Positions 27,360 to 35,837 of a stretch of 64,000 nt of DNA are shown here, piece by piece. Source of the stretch: Cognatitamlana sp035818475 (GTDB lineage: Bacteria > Bacteroidota > Bacteroidia > Flavobacteriales > Flavobacteriaceae); NCBI RefSeq assembly GCF_035818475.1, contig NZ_JAYMGV010000002.1, positions 248,001 through 312,000 on the forward strand. The letters are read 5' to 3'. The notes below the pieces were generated by a model. The model was not told where the DNA came from. It saw only the letters and a program-made list of their open reading frames with translations, and ran no database searches. A program made the translations under genes and the position numbers. Position 1 is the stretch's first letter; each line of letters begins with the position of its first letter.

Positions 27360-28538
27360 ATGCAAAAAAAGAAACGAATTTTTGATAATACCGAAATCGC
27401 TTTTTCGCTTAAAAACGATTCAGAATTAGAGCGCGCGTACTTTTTATTTAAAATGATTTCTATAGAACCTTTGGTTCGTATTGGTACAGCAGCTACAAAC
27501 TTTGCTATAAAAGCACATTTGCCAATTGAAGGGCTGATACGTTCAACTGTATTTGACCATTTTTGCGGCGGTGTAAATGAAGAAGATTGTCTTTCAGTAA
27601 TTGATAAAATGTATCATAAGGGTGTTAGTTCTGTTTTGGATTACTCGGTAGAAGGGAAGGAAAACGAAAAAGAGTTTGATGCTGCAAGAGACAAGATTTT
27701 AAAGATCATTGAGTTTGCAGAAGGTAAGAAAGCTATGCCAATAGCCGTCTTTAAACCTACAGGGTTTGGACGCTTTGAACTGTATGAAAAAATGGGTAGA
27801 GGAGATAACCTGTCAAAAGCTGAAACCGAAGAATGGCATAGAGTCGTTAATCGATTTGATGTAATATGTAAACAAGCTAAAGCCAGTGATGTGGCTATTT
27901 TAATTGATGCAGAAGAAAGCTGGATGCAAGACGCTGCTGATGACTTGGTAACTCAAATGATGGAAAAATATAATACAGAAAAACCAATTGTATTTAACAC
28001 CTTGCAAATGTACAGGCATGATAGGTTTGATTATTTGGTAGAAGCGCATAAAAAAGCCAGATCGGGCAACTATTTTTTAGGGTTCAAACTAGTTAGAGGG
28101 GCTTATATGGAGAAAGAAAATGAAAGGGCTAAAGAAAATGGATATAGGTCGCCTATTTGTGTAAGTAAAGCCGCTACAGATGAAAACTTTAATAGGGGCT
28201 TAGCCTATATGATTGAAAATATAGATAGTATGTCCATATTTGCAGGGACACATAATGAGGATAGTTCTTATTTATTAATGCAATTGATGGCAGAAAAAGG
28301 AATACTTAATAACGACCCACGTATTTGGTTTGGTCAATTGTATGGTATGAGTGACCATATTAGCTTTAACTTGGCTAGTCAGGGGTACAACGTAGCCAAA
28401 TATATTCCGTTTGGCCCTGTGAAAGATGTGATGCCTTATTTAATTAGAAGAGCAGAAGAGAATACTTCAGTTGCTGGACAAACCGGGAGAGAACTGGCTT
28501 TATTGACTAAAGAGAAAGCACGTAGAAAAACACTTTAA
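27360..28538 (+). CDS. Proline dehydrogenase
   Basis: The protein has 392 residues, a monofunctional PRODH. The flavin-binding barrel motifs are visible: VFKPTGFGRFELYEKM, ILIDAEESWMQDAADDL, NTLQMYRHDRFDYL, FKLVRGAYMEKE (catalytic region) and a C-terminal LIRRAEENTSVAGQTGREL with the conserved substrate-binding arginines. It oxidises proline to pyrroline-5-carboxylate and passes electrons to quinone at the inner membrane. It ends 2 nt from the end of a convergent dehydratase gene. Confidence 0.93.
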   Translation: MQKKKRIFDNTEIAFSLKNDSELERAYFLFKMISIEPLVRIGTAATNFAIKAHLPIEGLIRSTVFDHFCGGVNEEDCLSVIDKMYHKGVSSVLDYSVEGKENEKEFDAARDKILKIIEFAEGKKAMPIAVFKPTGFGRFELYEKMGRGDNLSKAETEEWHRVVNRFDVICKQAKASDVAILIDAEESWMQDAADDLVTQMMEKYNTEKPIVFNTLQMYRHDRFDYLVEAHKKARSGNYFLGFKLVRGAYMEKENERAKENGYRSPICVSKAATDENFNRGLAYMIENIDSMSIFAGTHNEDSSYLLMQLMAEKGILNNDPRIWFGQLYGMSDHISFNLASQGYNVAKYIPFGPVKDVMPYLIRRAEENTSVAGQTGRELALLTKEKARRKTL

Positions 28539-28540
28539 TC

Positions 28541-29611
28541 TTAAAAGTAATTTGCTAAAATTGATTGTATCTTAGAATGAGATGTAAAAGGTGTAATTGT
28601 ATTTAACTGGGCAAAATCAATAGTTTTTTGAATTTTTGGTTCAACTTGGTGTTTGATTAAAAAGATATCATTATCTAATGGAACTAAAGTTTCGTCGCCA
28701 GCAACTATATCTTCATGTGATTTTTCCCCTGAGCGTAAACTTGTAAACTTAATATCAGGCTTTTTTATTAAACCGTCATATAATAGAATCAAGCGTTTTG
28801 CAATATCTGCTATTTTGATAGGTGCTCCCATATTAAATGTATAAAAGTTGTCTTTGGCTCTGCTGTTCTTCGCTATTTTTAAAATCAATAGACAAGCTTT
28901 TTGTTTATTGATAAAATATCTTGAGGCAGATGGATCGGTAATCGTTATTGGGTTTCCAGATTCTATCTGTGATTTGAATAATGGCACAACAGATCCGTTA
29001 GACCCTAAAATATTACCAAATCGGGTGATTAAAAATTGAGTGTTTGATTTGACATTTAATTGGTTTAAATACCTTTCTCCAATTAATTTAGATGTTCCCA
29101 TTATATTAATTGGATTAACAGCCTTATCTGTAGAAATAAATACAAACGTTTTAACGTGGTACTTAATAGACAGATCAGCAAGTAGTTTAGTTCCAAAAAC
29201 ATTTGTTTTTACAGCTTCATAAGGATTTTGCTCCATCATGGGCACATGTTTATAAGCTGCGGTATGAAACACTATAGTGGGACGATAGGTCTCAAAAAGG
29301 AATGTCATGGATGCCTCATTCCGAAGGTTTAGAAGTTTAAAATCAACATGCTCAGTGTCTTCAAATTCTAAATCTTTAATGAGACTATATAAGGGAGATT
29401 CAGCCATATCTAAAAGAATAAGTCTTTTAAACCTGGAAGAAACCAATTGTTTAGAAATTTCACTACCAACAGTTCCTGCGGCACCGGTGACTAAAATGGT
29501 TTCATTAGAAAAATCAAAGGATTCAGGTTTAGTTTTGACTTGCGTTTTAAATGGAAATAAGCCGGAGTTCAATAATAACTCGTCAATACGATTTGCTGTT
29601 GATCTGTCCAT
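28541..29611 (-). CDS. Soluble nucleotide-sugar 4,6-dehydratase (CapD-like, lacks membrane domain)
   Basis: The protein has 356 residues. The SDR domain begins at ILVTGAAGTVGSEISKQL and contains KHVPMMEQNPYEAVKTN, STDKAVNPINIMGTSK and RFGNILGSNGSV. Compared with 20244-22196 it lacks the four helices and the first Rossmann-like domain. Met again replaces the catalytic Tyr. The likely reaction is 4,6-dehydration of UDP-GlcNAc or a related sugar. The gene is 86 nt upstream of nothing in the locus but lies just downstream of nothing on its own strand except the plus-strand proline dehydrogenase end; its nearest functional neighbour is the sugar transferase gene at 29698, which precedes it on the same strand. 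Confidence 0.85.
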   Translation of the reverse strand: MDRSTANRIDELLLNSGLFPFKTQVKTKPESFDFSNETILVTGAAGTVGSEISKQLVSSRFKRLILLDMAESPLYSLIKDLEFEDTEHVDFKLLNLRNEASMTFLFETYRPTIVFHTAAYKHVPMMEQNPYEAVKTNVFGTKLLADLSIKYHVKTFVFISTDKAVNPINIMGTSKLIGERYLNQLNVKSNTQFLITRFGNILGSNGSVVPLFKSQIESGNPITITDPSASRYFINKQKACLLILKIAKNSRAKDNFYTFNMGAPIKIADIAKRLILLYDGLIKKPDIKFTSLRSGEKSHEDIVAGDETLVPLDNDIFLIKHQVEPKIQKTIDFAQLNTITPFTSHSKIQSILANYF

Positions 29612-29697
29612 TGAGGCAATAATTTGTTACAGTATATTTTGGAGGGAATACGGCACAAAGTATAAATAAATATAGATAGCTCCAAAAAGGAGGAGAA

Positions 29698-30291
29698 TTA
29701 CTTTGTTATGACTTTAATTATGGTCAGGCCGATAAGTTTTAGATCAAAAAAGAAATTTCTACGTTTTATATAGTCTTTATTGAATTTTAATTTATCAGGA
29801 ATAATGGTTTTAATAAAGAATTCTTCAGGGTTTTTCGCTGCTTTTAGCAGCTCAACTTCATTTCTGTATTTTAGGGAAGCAAGCCCAGTAATACCAGGTC
29901 TTACCTTAAATATTCCCATATCATCTTCACTGTAATAATTGACATAATGGCGAAGCTCAGGTCTCGGACCTACAAAACTCATATCACCTTTAATAATATT
30001 TAATAATTGCGGAAATTCATCAATCTTATAGCGCCTTAAAAAATAGCCTACTTTAGTTACCCTGGAATCATTGTTGCCTAAAGTTAATAACCCTTGTTTG
30101 TCAGATTGAACGCGCATGGTTCTAAATTTATAGATATTGAAATCTATATTGCTTTTGCCAACACGTCCTTGGATAAAAAAAACCGGGCCTTTAGAATCCA
30201 ATTTTATGAGTACGGCTATGGCTATTAAAAAAGGAAGTAAAACAATTAATCCTATGGCAGAAAAAACCAGGTCAAAACTGCGTTTAAGCAT
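29698..30291 (-). CDS. Initiating sugar-phosphate transferase (PglC/WcaJ C-terminal type)
   Basis: The protein has 197 residues, the small monotopic form. It starts with a basic residue pair and one re-entrant hydrophobic helix (LVFSAIGLIVLLPFLIAIAV), followed by KLDSKGPVFFIQGRVGK, FRTMRVQSD, YKIDEFPQLLNIIKGDMSFVGPRPEL. These are the signatures of phosphoglycosyl transferases that load the first sugar phosphate onto undecaprenyl phosphate. It is probably the first step for the polysaccharide made by the genes to the left. Its small size is like PglC, which uses diacetamido-bacillosamine, consistent with the PglE/PglF pair at 19117-22196. Confidence 0.92.
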   Translation of the reverse strand: MLKRSFDLVFSAIGLIVLLPFLIAIAVLIKLDSKGPVFFIQGRVGKSNIDFNIYKFRTMRVQSDKQGLLTLGNNDSRVTKVGYFLRRYKIDEFPQLLNIIKGDMSFVGPRPELRHYVNYYSEDDMGIFKVRPGITGLASLKYRNEVELLKAAKNPEEFFIKTIIPDKLKFNKDYIKRRNFFFDLKLIGLTIIKVITK

Positions 30292-30294
30292 GGC

Positions 30295-30666
30295 CTAATT
30301 CAGTTTAAGGTTAGTTATGGTAGCAATACTATCGCAATTTTCAACATATATTGAAACCTCAGTATCATTAATGCTTCCCTCTACCAGGTACACCCCACAT
30401 GGTTCTTGTCTGGGAGAGCTCTTTGAAAAATCAATAGCGCCACTTTTTAAGACATTATGAATTTGAACGGAATCCAGATTTTCCTTTTTTATGGTTTCTT
30501 TAACCTTATGACTAAAAGCTGTTTTTTTGGTGTTTATATTTTTTAAAACACGGGCTTCGGGACCATAACTACAAGACGTTTTTTTACCATTTAAAAAGAA
30601 TGCTAAAATGATTAAGCCTATAGAAAATCCACCAAGATAATAGCCAATACGTTGTATAAGTTTCAT
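30295..30666 (-). CDS. Small membrane-anchored protein, DUF4258-like
   Basis: The protein has 123 residues. One N-terminal membrane helix (about residues 8-26) is followed by a soluble domain with SHKVKETIKKENL, HNVLKSGAIDFSKSS and CGVYLVEG, resembling DUF4258 proteins common in Bacteroidota. The function is unknown. It is 3 nt from the sugar transferase gene on the same strand, so the two are probably co-transcribed. Assignment to DUF4258 is by recall of the pattern. Confidence 0.7.
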   Translation of the reverse strand: MKLIQRIGYYLGGFSIGLIILAFFLNGKKTSCSYGPEARVLKNINTKKTAFSHKVKETIKKENLDSVQIHNVLKSGAIDFSKSSPRQEPCGVYLVEGSINDTEVSIYVENCDSIATITNLKLN

Positions 30667-30703
30667 GTAACAAAATTAAGGGAGCAATCCAGAGATTTCT
30701 GTT

Positions 30704-31903
30704 TTAAAATATAAGCAAATTGATATCACTATAGTTTAAATCGAACCATTCTCCAACGGATTTGCTAGTTAAAATTCCGTGGTAAAAGTACAATCCATTT
30801 TTTAAACCCCTATCAAATCTTAAAGAATTTTCAATACCACCGTCTTCGGCTATTTTTAATAAGTAAGGCGTAAAGATATTGCTTATTGAAACGGAGGCGG
30901 TACGTGGATATCGGGCAGGAATATTTGGAACACAATAATGTACAACGTTATGTTTTGTAAACGTAGGTTGTTTATGAGTAGTAACTTCACTGGTGTCAAA
31001 ACAACCTCCCATATCTATACTCACATCAATAATTATAGCCCCCTTTTTCATATGTTGTACCATAGCTTCTGTTACAACAATAGGCGACCTGTTAGTGCCT
31101 CTTACCGCTCCAATAACAACATCGCAACGCTTTAAAGCTTTTAATAAATTTTTAGGCTGAATGGTTGATGTAAACAAGTGTCTCCCTAAATGCGTTTGGA
31201 TTTGCCGTAGTTTAGTAATTGAATTATCAAATACCTTAATACCTGCTCCTAAACCAATAGCACTTCTTGCCGCATATTCACCTACGGTTCCAGCGCCAAG
31301 AATAACCACTTCTATTGGAGGAACCCCACTTATATTTCCAAACATGAGCCCGTTTCCATTTTGAGTTTCCGATAATAACTCGGCAGCTATTAAAATGGAA
31401 GCCGTTCCGGCAATTTCACTTAAGGATTTCACGGCAGGATAACTGCCATCAGTATCTCTAATAAATTCAAAGGCCAATGCCGTAATACGTTTGGATGCTA
31501 AAGCTTCAAAATATTTTTTTGACTGCGTTTTTATCTGAAGTGCAGATATTAAAATGGTTTGTGGGTTAAGCAACTTGATCTGGTCAAGGGTAGGGGGCTC
31601 TACTTTCAAAACCATGGGGCATGAAAACACCTTGGCTGTATCCTTTGTGATTTCAGCTCCGGCTTCACTATAATCTTTATCACTAAAATTAGCTCCGGTC
31701 CCGGCTCCGGATTCCATAAGTACCCTATGCCCGTTATTAACCAAAGCATATACAGCATCCGGTGTCAAGCAAATCCGCTTTTCCTGGAAAGCCGTTTCTT
31801 TGGGTAAGCCAATAAACAATTCACCCTTTTTTTTGAGTATTTCCAGGGTCTCTTCCTGAGGTAAAAGCTGTTGTTTGGTGAACGGTGATAGTTTTTTAGA
31901 CAT
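30704..31903 (-). CDS. ald: Alanine dehydrogenase
   Basis: The protein has 399 residues. GLPKETAFQEKRICLTPDAV near residue 35, HRVLMESGAGTGANFSD, the NAD motif VVILGAGTVGEYAARSA (near 200) and GGCFDTSEVTTHKQPTF are typical of the alanine dehydrogenase/transhydrogenase alpha family. The Bacteroidota form of about 400 residues is slightly longer than the Bacillus enzyme. It interconverts L-alanine and pyruvate with ammonia and NAD(H). It is divergent from the TonB-type receptor gene. Confidence 0.9.
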   Translation of the reverse strand: MSKKLSPFTKQQLLPQEETLEILKKKGELFIGLPKETAFQEKRICLTPDAVYALVNNGHRVLMESGAGTGANFSDKDYSEAGAEITKDTAKVFSCPMVLKVEPPTLDQIKLLNPQTILISALQIKTQSKKYFEALASKRITALAFEFIRDTDGSYPAVKSLSEIAGTASILIAAELLSETQNGNGLMFGNISGVPPIEVVILGAGTVGEYAARSAIGLGAGIKVFDNSITKLRQIQTHLGRHLFTSTIQPKNLLKALKRCDVVIGAVRGTNRSPIVVTEAMVQHMKKGAIIIDVSIDMGGCFDTSEVTTHKQPTFTKHNVVHYCVPNIPARYPRTASVSISNIFTPYLLKIAEDGGIENSLRFDRGLKNGLYFYHGILTSKSVGEWFDLNYSDINLLIF

Positions 31904-31974
31904 GATAGTTAGATTATTAAAAACAAATTACAAATAAATTTTTTATTGCCCCTAAAAAATACATGTTTACTGTA

Positions 31975-32016
31975 TTTTTCTTATAACAAAAAACACCTTC
32001 TTAATTGTAAGAAAAA
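31975..32016. promoter_or_regulatory. Inverted repeat in the ald / TonB-receptor divergent region
   Basis: TTTTTCTTA (31975-31983) and TAAGAAAAA (32008-32016) are perfect 9-bp inverted arms 24 nt apart, 51-115 nt from the two start codons. It could be a two-site operator. The low complexity limits confidence. Confidence 0.3.
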
Positions 32017-32066
32017 CATAAAAAAGTATTATGGGTTTACCTCAGAATAGATTCAATTAATTGTAC

Positions 32067-32074
32067 TACATTTG
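32067..32074 (+). promoter_or_regulatory. -7 box of the TonB-type receptor gene
   Basis: TACATTTG matches TAnnTTTG exactly, 16 nt before the ATG at 32091. It lies inside the upstream in-frame extension beginning at TTG 32061, which argues that translation starts at 32091. Confidence 0.5.
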
Positions 32075-32090
32075 CTTTACAGACTACTAT

Positions 32091-34517
32091 ATGAGCAAAA
32101 AAATCATTACTTATTTTATTTGTTTATTGCCGTTAATAGGCTTCTCTCAAGAATTCAGTATAAGTGGTATGGTTAAAGATAATACTAATACCCCAATAGC
32201 CTATGCTAACATAACGTTAACCAGTCTTGGTGCTTCAGAAGCTATGAAAGGAACTACTACGGATGATAACGGTAATTTTTTAATAGAAAATCTTAAAACG
32301 GGAGACTATATTTTAAGCATCAGGTTTTTGGGGTTTAAAAGCTATAACACTAGGGTTGAATTGGAACGGGATATTCATTTTGAAAACATCGTTCTTGAGG
32401 AAAACCTGGAAGAACTAGACGGGGTGACAGTTGTGGCCCAAAGACCTACGGTAAAACGCCTTGTGGACCGGTTGGTGTTTAATGTAGAAAACTCAACGCT
32501 GTCAAATAATAATGTTTTAGATGTTTTAAAACATACCCCGGGCGTGATGGTTCATGACGGCTCCATTTCTGTTAAACAATCCACACCAATAGTTTATATT
32601 AATGACCGACGAGTTCATTTATCTGAAAGCGAGGTGTTGCAGTTATTGGAAGGGACTTCGGCTAATGATATTAAATCCATAGAAGTGATCACCAACCCGC
32701 CGGCAAAATATGATGCCGAAGGCGGCGCGGTACTGAATATTGTTTCCGGTAAAAATATTATTGCCGGGTATCATGGCAGTGTGTTTGGTAACTACAAACA
32801 GGGGTCTCAGTTTCCTAAGTATGCTTTGGGAACCAGTCATTTTTTTAAGGCTAAAAAGCTCAATACCTATGTGAATTATAGTATCAGCCCGAGAAAAGAT
32901 TACAGCTATAAAGATGAATTTATCAATTTTATGACTGACAATCAAATCACATCTAGCTGGGAAACTGATTTTAAAAGAACCCGTAGAACGGCTAATCAAA
33001 ACATTAATGCTAATATTGATTATGATTTTGATGATCGTAACAGCTTAGGGCTTTCCTCCAGTATGCTTATAGCACCCCGGGACAACACAAAAACCAGGGC
33101 TAATTCTGTTACTGATGTATTTGGATATAATAAAGTACTGGATTCTGTATTTAAAACAGAAAGCCTTAAGGTGGACGAAACCTTTAATTTAGCTTTTACG
33201 CTTGATTATAACCATAACTTTAAAAAAGAAGGAGAGAAACTATCGATTAGCACCCACCATACTAATTATGATTTCTCAAGTTTTCAAAATGTAGATACCG
33301 ATTATTTTTTTCCGGATGAGACCATGATTAGGAATAACCGGTTTCAAACCTTTTCCAGCCAGGAAATCAAACTGTATACCGGGCAAATAGATTATGAGTT
33401 ACCTTTAAAGGGTTCCGGGCAGTTTGAAGCCGGAGCAAAGGTGTCTCATATTAATTCCAAAAATATATTAGATCAGTTTAGTTTTGAAAATGACCTTAAA
33501 CAAGAAGACCTGGAAAACTCAGACATCTTTTTATATGATGAAACCAATTATGCGGCTTATGCTAGTTACGCTAAGGATTGGGAATTCTGGAGTTTAAAAT
33601 TAGGATTAAGAACAGAGTATACAGATCTAAAAGGAAACTCCTTGTCCACGAATCAAGTTAATGATACCGATTACATAAAGTTCTTTCCAACATTTTATTT
33701 ATCAAACAGTGTTAATGATAATAACGAGATCTATTTTAATTATAGTAGGCGTATCCATCGCCCTCGTTATAGTGAATTAAACCCTTTTAAATATTTTTTA
33801 AATGATAACACCTATAGTACAGGGGATCCTAATTTAAAGCCTCAAATTGATGATCAATTTATTTTAGGCTATATTTTAAATAAAGATTATACTTTTGAAG
33901 TATACTATAGAAATGAAAAAAATCCAACATTAGAGTTTATATTCCAAGATAATGACAACAATCAATTAGTGTATAAAAATACTAATACAAAGTTATCTTT
34001 TTCTTATGGATTAGATTTTACAACATATAAACAAATATTGCCACGTTGGAATTTGTACATTTTAACTTCTACTTTCTACTATAGAAATAAGTTTTTTGAA
34101 CCAGGTGGAGTTGATAATAATTTGTTCTTTACGGACAAGTGGTCCATTTATGCAGAAATCATTAATTATTTTACATTTTTGGAAAACAAAAGTTTAATAG
34201 CTGATGTGTCATATACGCATATGTCTCCAACAGCAGAAGGGCCTACGTATGCCAGTACGATAGCTGGGTTAAATATAAATTTAAGAAAAACACTTTGGAA
34301 TAATAAAGCTTCTTTCAATATTGGGGTAACTGATATTTTTAATACACAAAACTTTACAGTTAAAACAAAATACGCCAGTCAGGATAGTTTTGTAATTTCT
34401 AAAAGAGAAAATAGAATGTTTGTTTTTGGATTTAATTATAAATTTGGAAACATAAAGTTACAAAATAATCAAAATAAAATTGATTTAGAAGAACGGAATA
34501 GGTTAGGTAATAATTAA
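32091..34517 (+). CDS. Outer-membrane beta-barrel TonB-dependent receptor-like protein
   Basis: The protein has 808 residues from the ATG at 32091. A signal peptide (about 20 residues ending IGFSQ) is followed by a carboxypeptidase-regulatory-like domain (about 25-110: SGMVKDNTNTPIAYANI), a plug (about 120-215, with EVITNPPAKYDAEGGAVLNI) and a long barrel, matching the outer-membrane beta-barrel family related to SusC/TonB receptors. The substrate is unknown and no SusD-like partner is adjacent. The gene ends 4 nt from the end of a convergent gene. The last third looks more AT-rich than the first two thirds. Confidence 0.87.
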   Translation: MSKKIITYFICLLPLIGFSQEFSISGMVKDNTNTPIAYANITLTSLGASEAMKGTTTDDNGNFLIENLKTGDYILSIRFLGFKSYNTRVELERDIHFENIVLEENLEELDGVTVVAQRPTVKRLVDRLVFNVENSTLSNNNVLDVLKHTPGVMVHDGSISVKQSTPIVYINDRRVHLSESEVLQLLEGTSANDIKSIEVITNPPAKYDAEGGAVLNIVSGKNIIAGYHGSVFGNYKQGSQFPKYALGTSHFFKAKKLNTYVNYSISPRKDYSYKDEFINFMTDNQITSSWETDFKRTRRTANQNINANIDYDFDDRNSLGLSSSMLIAPRDNTKTRANSVTDVFGYNKVLDSVFKTESLKVDETFNLAFTLDYNHNFKKEGEKLSISTHHTNYDFSSFQNVDTDYFFPDETMIRNNRFQTFSSQEIKLYTGQIDYELPLKGSGQFEAGAKVSHINSKNILDQFSFENDLKQEDLENSDIFLYDETNYAAYASYAKDWEFWSLKLGLRTEYTDLKGNSLSTNQVNDTDYIKFFPTFYLSNSVNDNNEIYFNYSRRIHRPRYSELNPFKYFLNDNTYSTGDPNLKPQIDDQFILGYILNKDYTFEVYYRNEKNPTLEFIFQDNDNNQLVYKNTNTKLSFSYGLDFTTYKQILPRWNLYILTSTFYYRNKFFEPGGVDNNLFFTDKWSIYAEIINYFTFLENKSLIADVSYTHMSPTAEGPTYASTIAGLNINLRKTLWNNKASFNIGVTDIFNTQNFTVKTKYASQDSFVISKRENRMFVFGFNYKFGNIKLQNNQNKIDLEERNRLGNN

Positions 34518-34521
34518 TAAT

Positions 34522-35010
34522 TTAAAAATACTGTTTCATCTTGCCCCAAAAGTTTTTTGGCGATATTTTAAACTCGTCCTCCAATTCTTGCATACTTTTT
34601 GTTGCCACATTCAGTCTATTAAACATTCTAGCTCTTATTAAATAAATTGTAGGGATTACAAGCGCCATTATTGGTAATAGATATATTAGTTGAAACTCAT
34701 CTATAAACTTGGAATCTGCATTAAACACTGTTAAGATTTGAAAAATATACATAATTATTGGTACTAATAAGGCATGATACCACCAATGACGACAGGTAAA
34801 GAACCATAAAAATAATAGATATAACGGTATTAATTTGCCAGTTATTACCCACATAGCGTAATTAGCATCCCCCCATAAAGCGCTGTCATATGTAAATAAA
34901 AAAGTGTCCCAAATTTGTGTTTTAGGGACACTCTCATATAAGGTAAATAAATAAGGTGTAATAGCTATAATTGTAGCTATTACACTACCTACAACCAACT
35001 TTCTACTCAC
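34522..35010 (-). CDS. Four-helix membrane protein of unknown function, coupled to the repeat peptide gene
   Basis: I do not recognise a function. The frame is open from an ATG at 35151 (209 codons), but its first 47 codons read through the 39-bp repeats that encode the peptide gene at 35021-35236 in another frame. A GTG at 35010, 10 nt after the peptide stop, gives a 163-residue protein that starts just before the first helix; I prefer it. Four hydrophobic segments follow, with FFTCRHWWYHALLVPIIMY in the middle and a soluble C-terminal tail (MQELEDEFKI). The arrangement suggests translational coupling with the peptide gene. The longer start, or a frameshift fusion, remains possible. Confidence 0.65.
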   Translation of the reverse strand: MSRKLVVGSVIATIIAITPYLFTLYESVPKTQIWDTFLFTYDSALWGDANYAMWVITGKLIPLYLLFLWFFTCRHWWYHALLVPIIMYIFQILTVFNADSKFIDEFQLIYLLPIMALVIPTIYLIRARMFNRLNVATKSMQELEDEFKISPKNFWGKMKQYF

Positions 35011-35020
35011 ATGCTTATCT

Positions 35021-35236
35021 TTAAGCAGCGATTGGTCTAGATTTTTTTTCGATTCTTGCTTCGGCAACAATTGGTCTAGATTTTTTTTCGATTTTTGAGT
35101 CTGCGACGATAGGTCTAGATTTTTTTTCGATTCTTGTTGATTGCTGTTCATCTTGGCTTAACGTTTCAGTTGAATTAGCCGTAAACAACAAACCTCCAAA
35201 AATTGCGATTGCAATTACAAATGTTTTAGTTTTCAT
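35021..35236 (-). CDS. Small secreted peptide with three 13-residue repeats
   Basis: The protein has 71 residues. A signal peptide (basic start, then VIAIAIFGGLLFTAN) is followed by a short acidic stretch (LSQDEQQ) and three repeats of the type IEKKSRPIVA with a three-residue linker. The mature part is about 45 residues and strongly basic. A -7 box at 35266-35273 and an A-rich region before the ATG support expression. A four-helix membrane protein gene follows 10 nt later. No family is recognised; roles such as a secreted signal, toxin or cell-envelope peptide are all open. Confidence 0.65.
   Translation of the reverse strand: MKTKTFVIAIAIFGGLLFTANSTETLSQDEQQSTRIEKKSRPIVADSKIEKKSRPIVAEARIEKKSRPIAA
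35025..35141 (-). repeat. 39-bp tandem repeat, three copies
   Basis: Units at 35025-35063, 35064-35102 and 35103-35141 share a core with an A8 run on the coding strand followed by TCTAGACC. Each unit is 13 codons. Two frames are open through all three units: one encodes IEKKSRPI repeats, the other SKKNLDQ repeats. Confidence 0.95.
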
Positions 35237-35265
35237 TTTTTAAGGGATTTAATTAATTAATTACC

Positions 35266-35273
35266 CAAATGTA
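35266..35273 (-). promoter_or_regulatory. -7 box of the repeat peptide gene
   Basis: On the minus strand this reads TACATTTG, an exact TAnnTTTG, 29 nt before the ATG at 35236. No -33 TTG is seen at standard spacing. Confidence 0.45.
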
Positions 35274-35349
35274 ACTAAAGGCTATTCTGGAGTTTGAGCT
35301 TAAATGTTAAAAAAATGTTAAAAACAATAATTCTTAAAATTTCTGCTGT

Positions 35350-35367
35350 GGGTTTCCCGTAAAACCC
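35350..35367. other. Hairpin between tsaE and the peptide gene
   Basis: GGGTTT (35350-35355) and AAACCC (35362-35367) pair around CCCGTA. There is no T-run on either side, so it is not a classic terminator. It may end the tsaE transcript or be chance. Confidence 0.3.
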
Positions 35368-35432
35368 CAAAATAGGTGGTGGAATTTGTTGTTTATGCTT
35401 ATATGTACTACAGTTTATTGGTTATTATATAT

Positions 35433-35837
35433 TTAATTTAGAGCTAAAATTCTGGTACTGTTTGTATCTAATTCTAGCTCGATTTTATCAAAATCATGAA
35501 ATAAAATGTCTTCTATTTTTTCTGGCCACTCAACCAATTTCCAATGATCTGAATCTAAATAATCTTCAATGCCGAAATTGTAAGCCTCTTCCAGATCCTT
35601 AATTCTATACAAATCAAAATGATAAATTTTATCATTATCTAATTGATACTCATTAACTATTGAAAAGGTGGGGCTACTTACCTCATCCTGGCTACCCAAT
35701 AGTTTTACAATGGTGCTAATAAGTGTGGTCTTGCCAACCCCCATATCACCATAAAATAACAAGGTCTTACTTGTTGCCTGCGTAATGAGTTGTTTTGCAA
35801 CCTGCTCAACCTCATTTAGTTTGTAACTGATTTTCAA
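35433..35837 (-). CDS. tsaE: tRNA threonylcarbamoyladenosine biosynthesis ATPase TsaE
   Basis: The protein has 134 residues and appears to start at TTG 35837. Walker A is FYGDMGVGKTTLIS, followed by SSPTFSIVNEY, YHFDLYRIKD and LVEWPEKIED, all TsaE signatures. It supports the TsaB-TsaD complex that forms t6A37 in ANN-decoding tRNAs. It lies 92 nt downstream of the porX-like gene on the same strand, a neighbourhood common in Flavobacteriaceae. Confidence 0.93.
   Translation of the reverse strand: MKISYKLNEVEQVAKQLITQATSKTLLFYGDMGVGKTTLISTIVKLLGSQDEVSSPTFSIVNEYQLDNDKIYHFDLYRIKDLEEAYNFGIEDYLDSDHWKLVEWPEKIEDILFHDFDKIELELDTNSTRILALN

Noticed and set aside
35011..35151. N-terminal extension of the four-helix membrane protein (ATG 35151)
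   Set aside because: It reads the peptide gene's repeats in another frame; the GTG at 35010 gives a more natural start. Kept as a finding, not as the main call.
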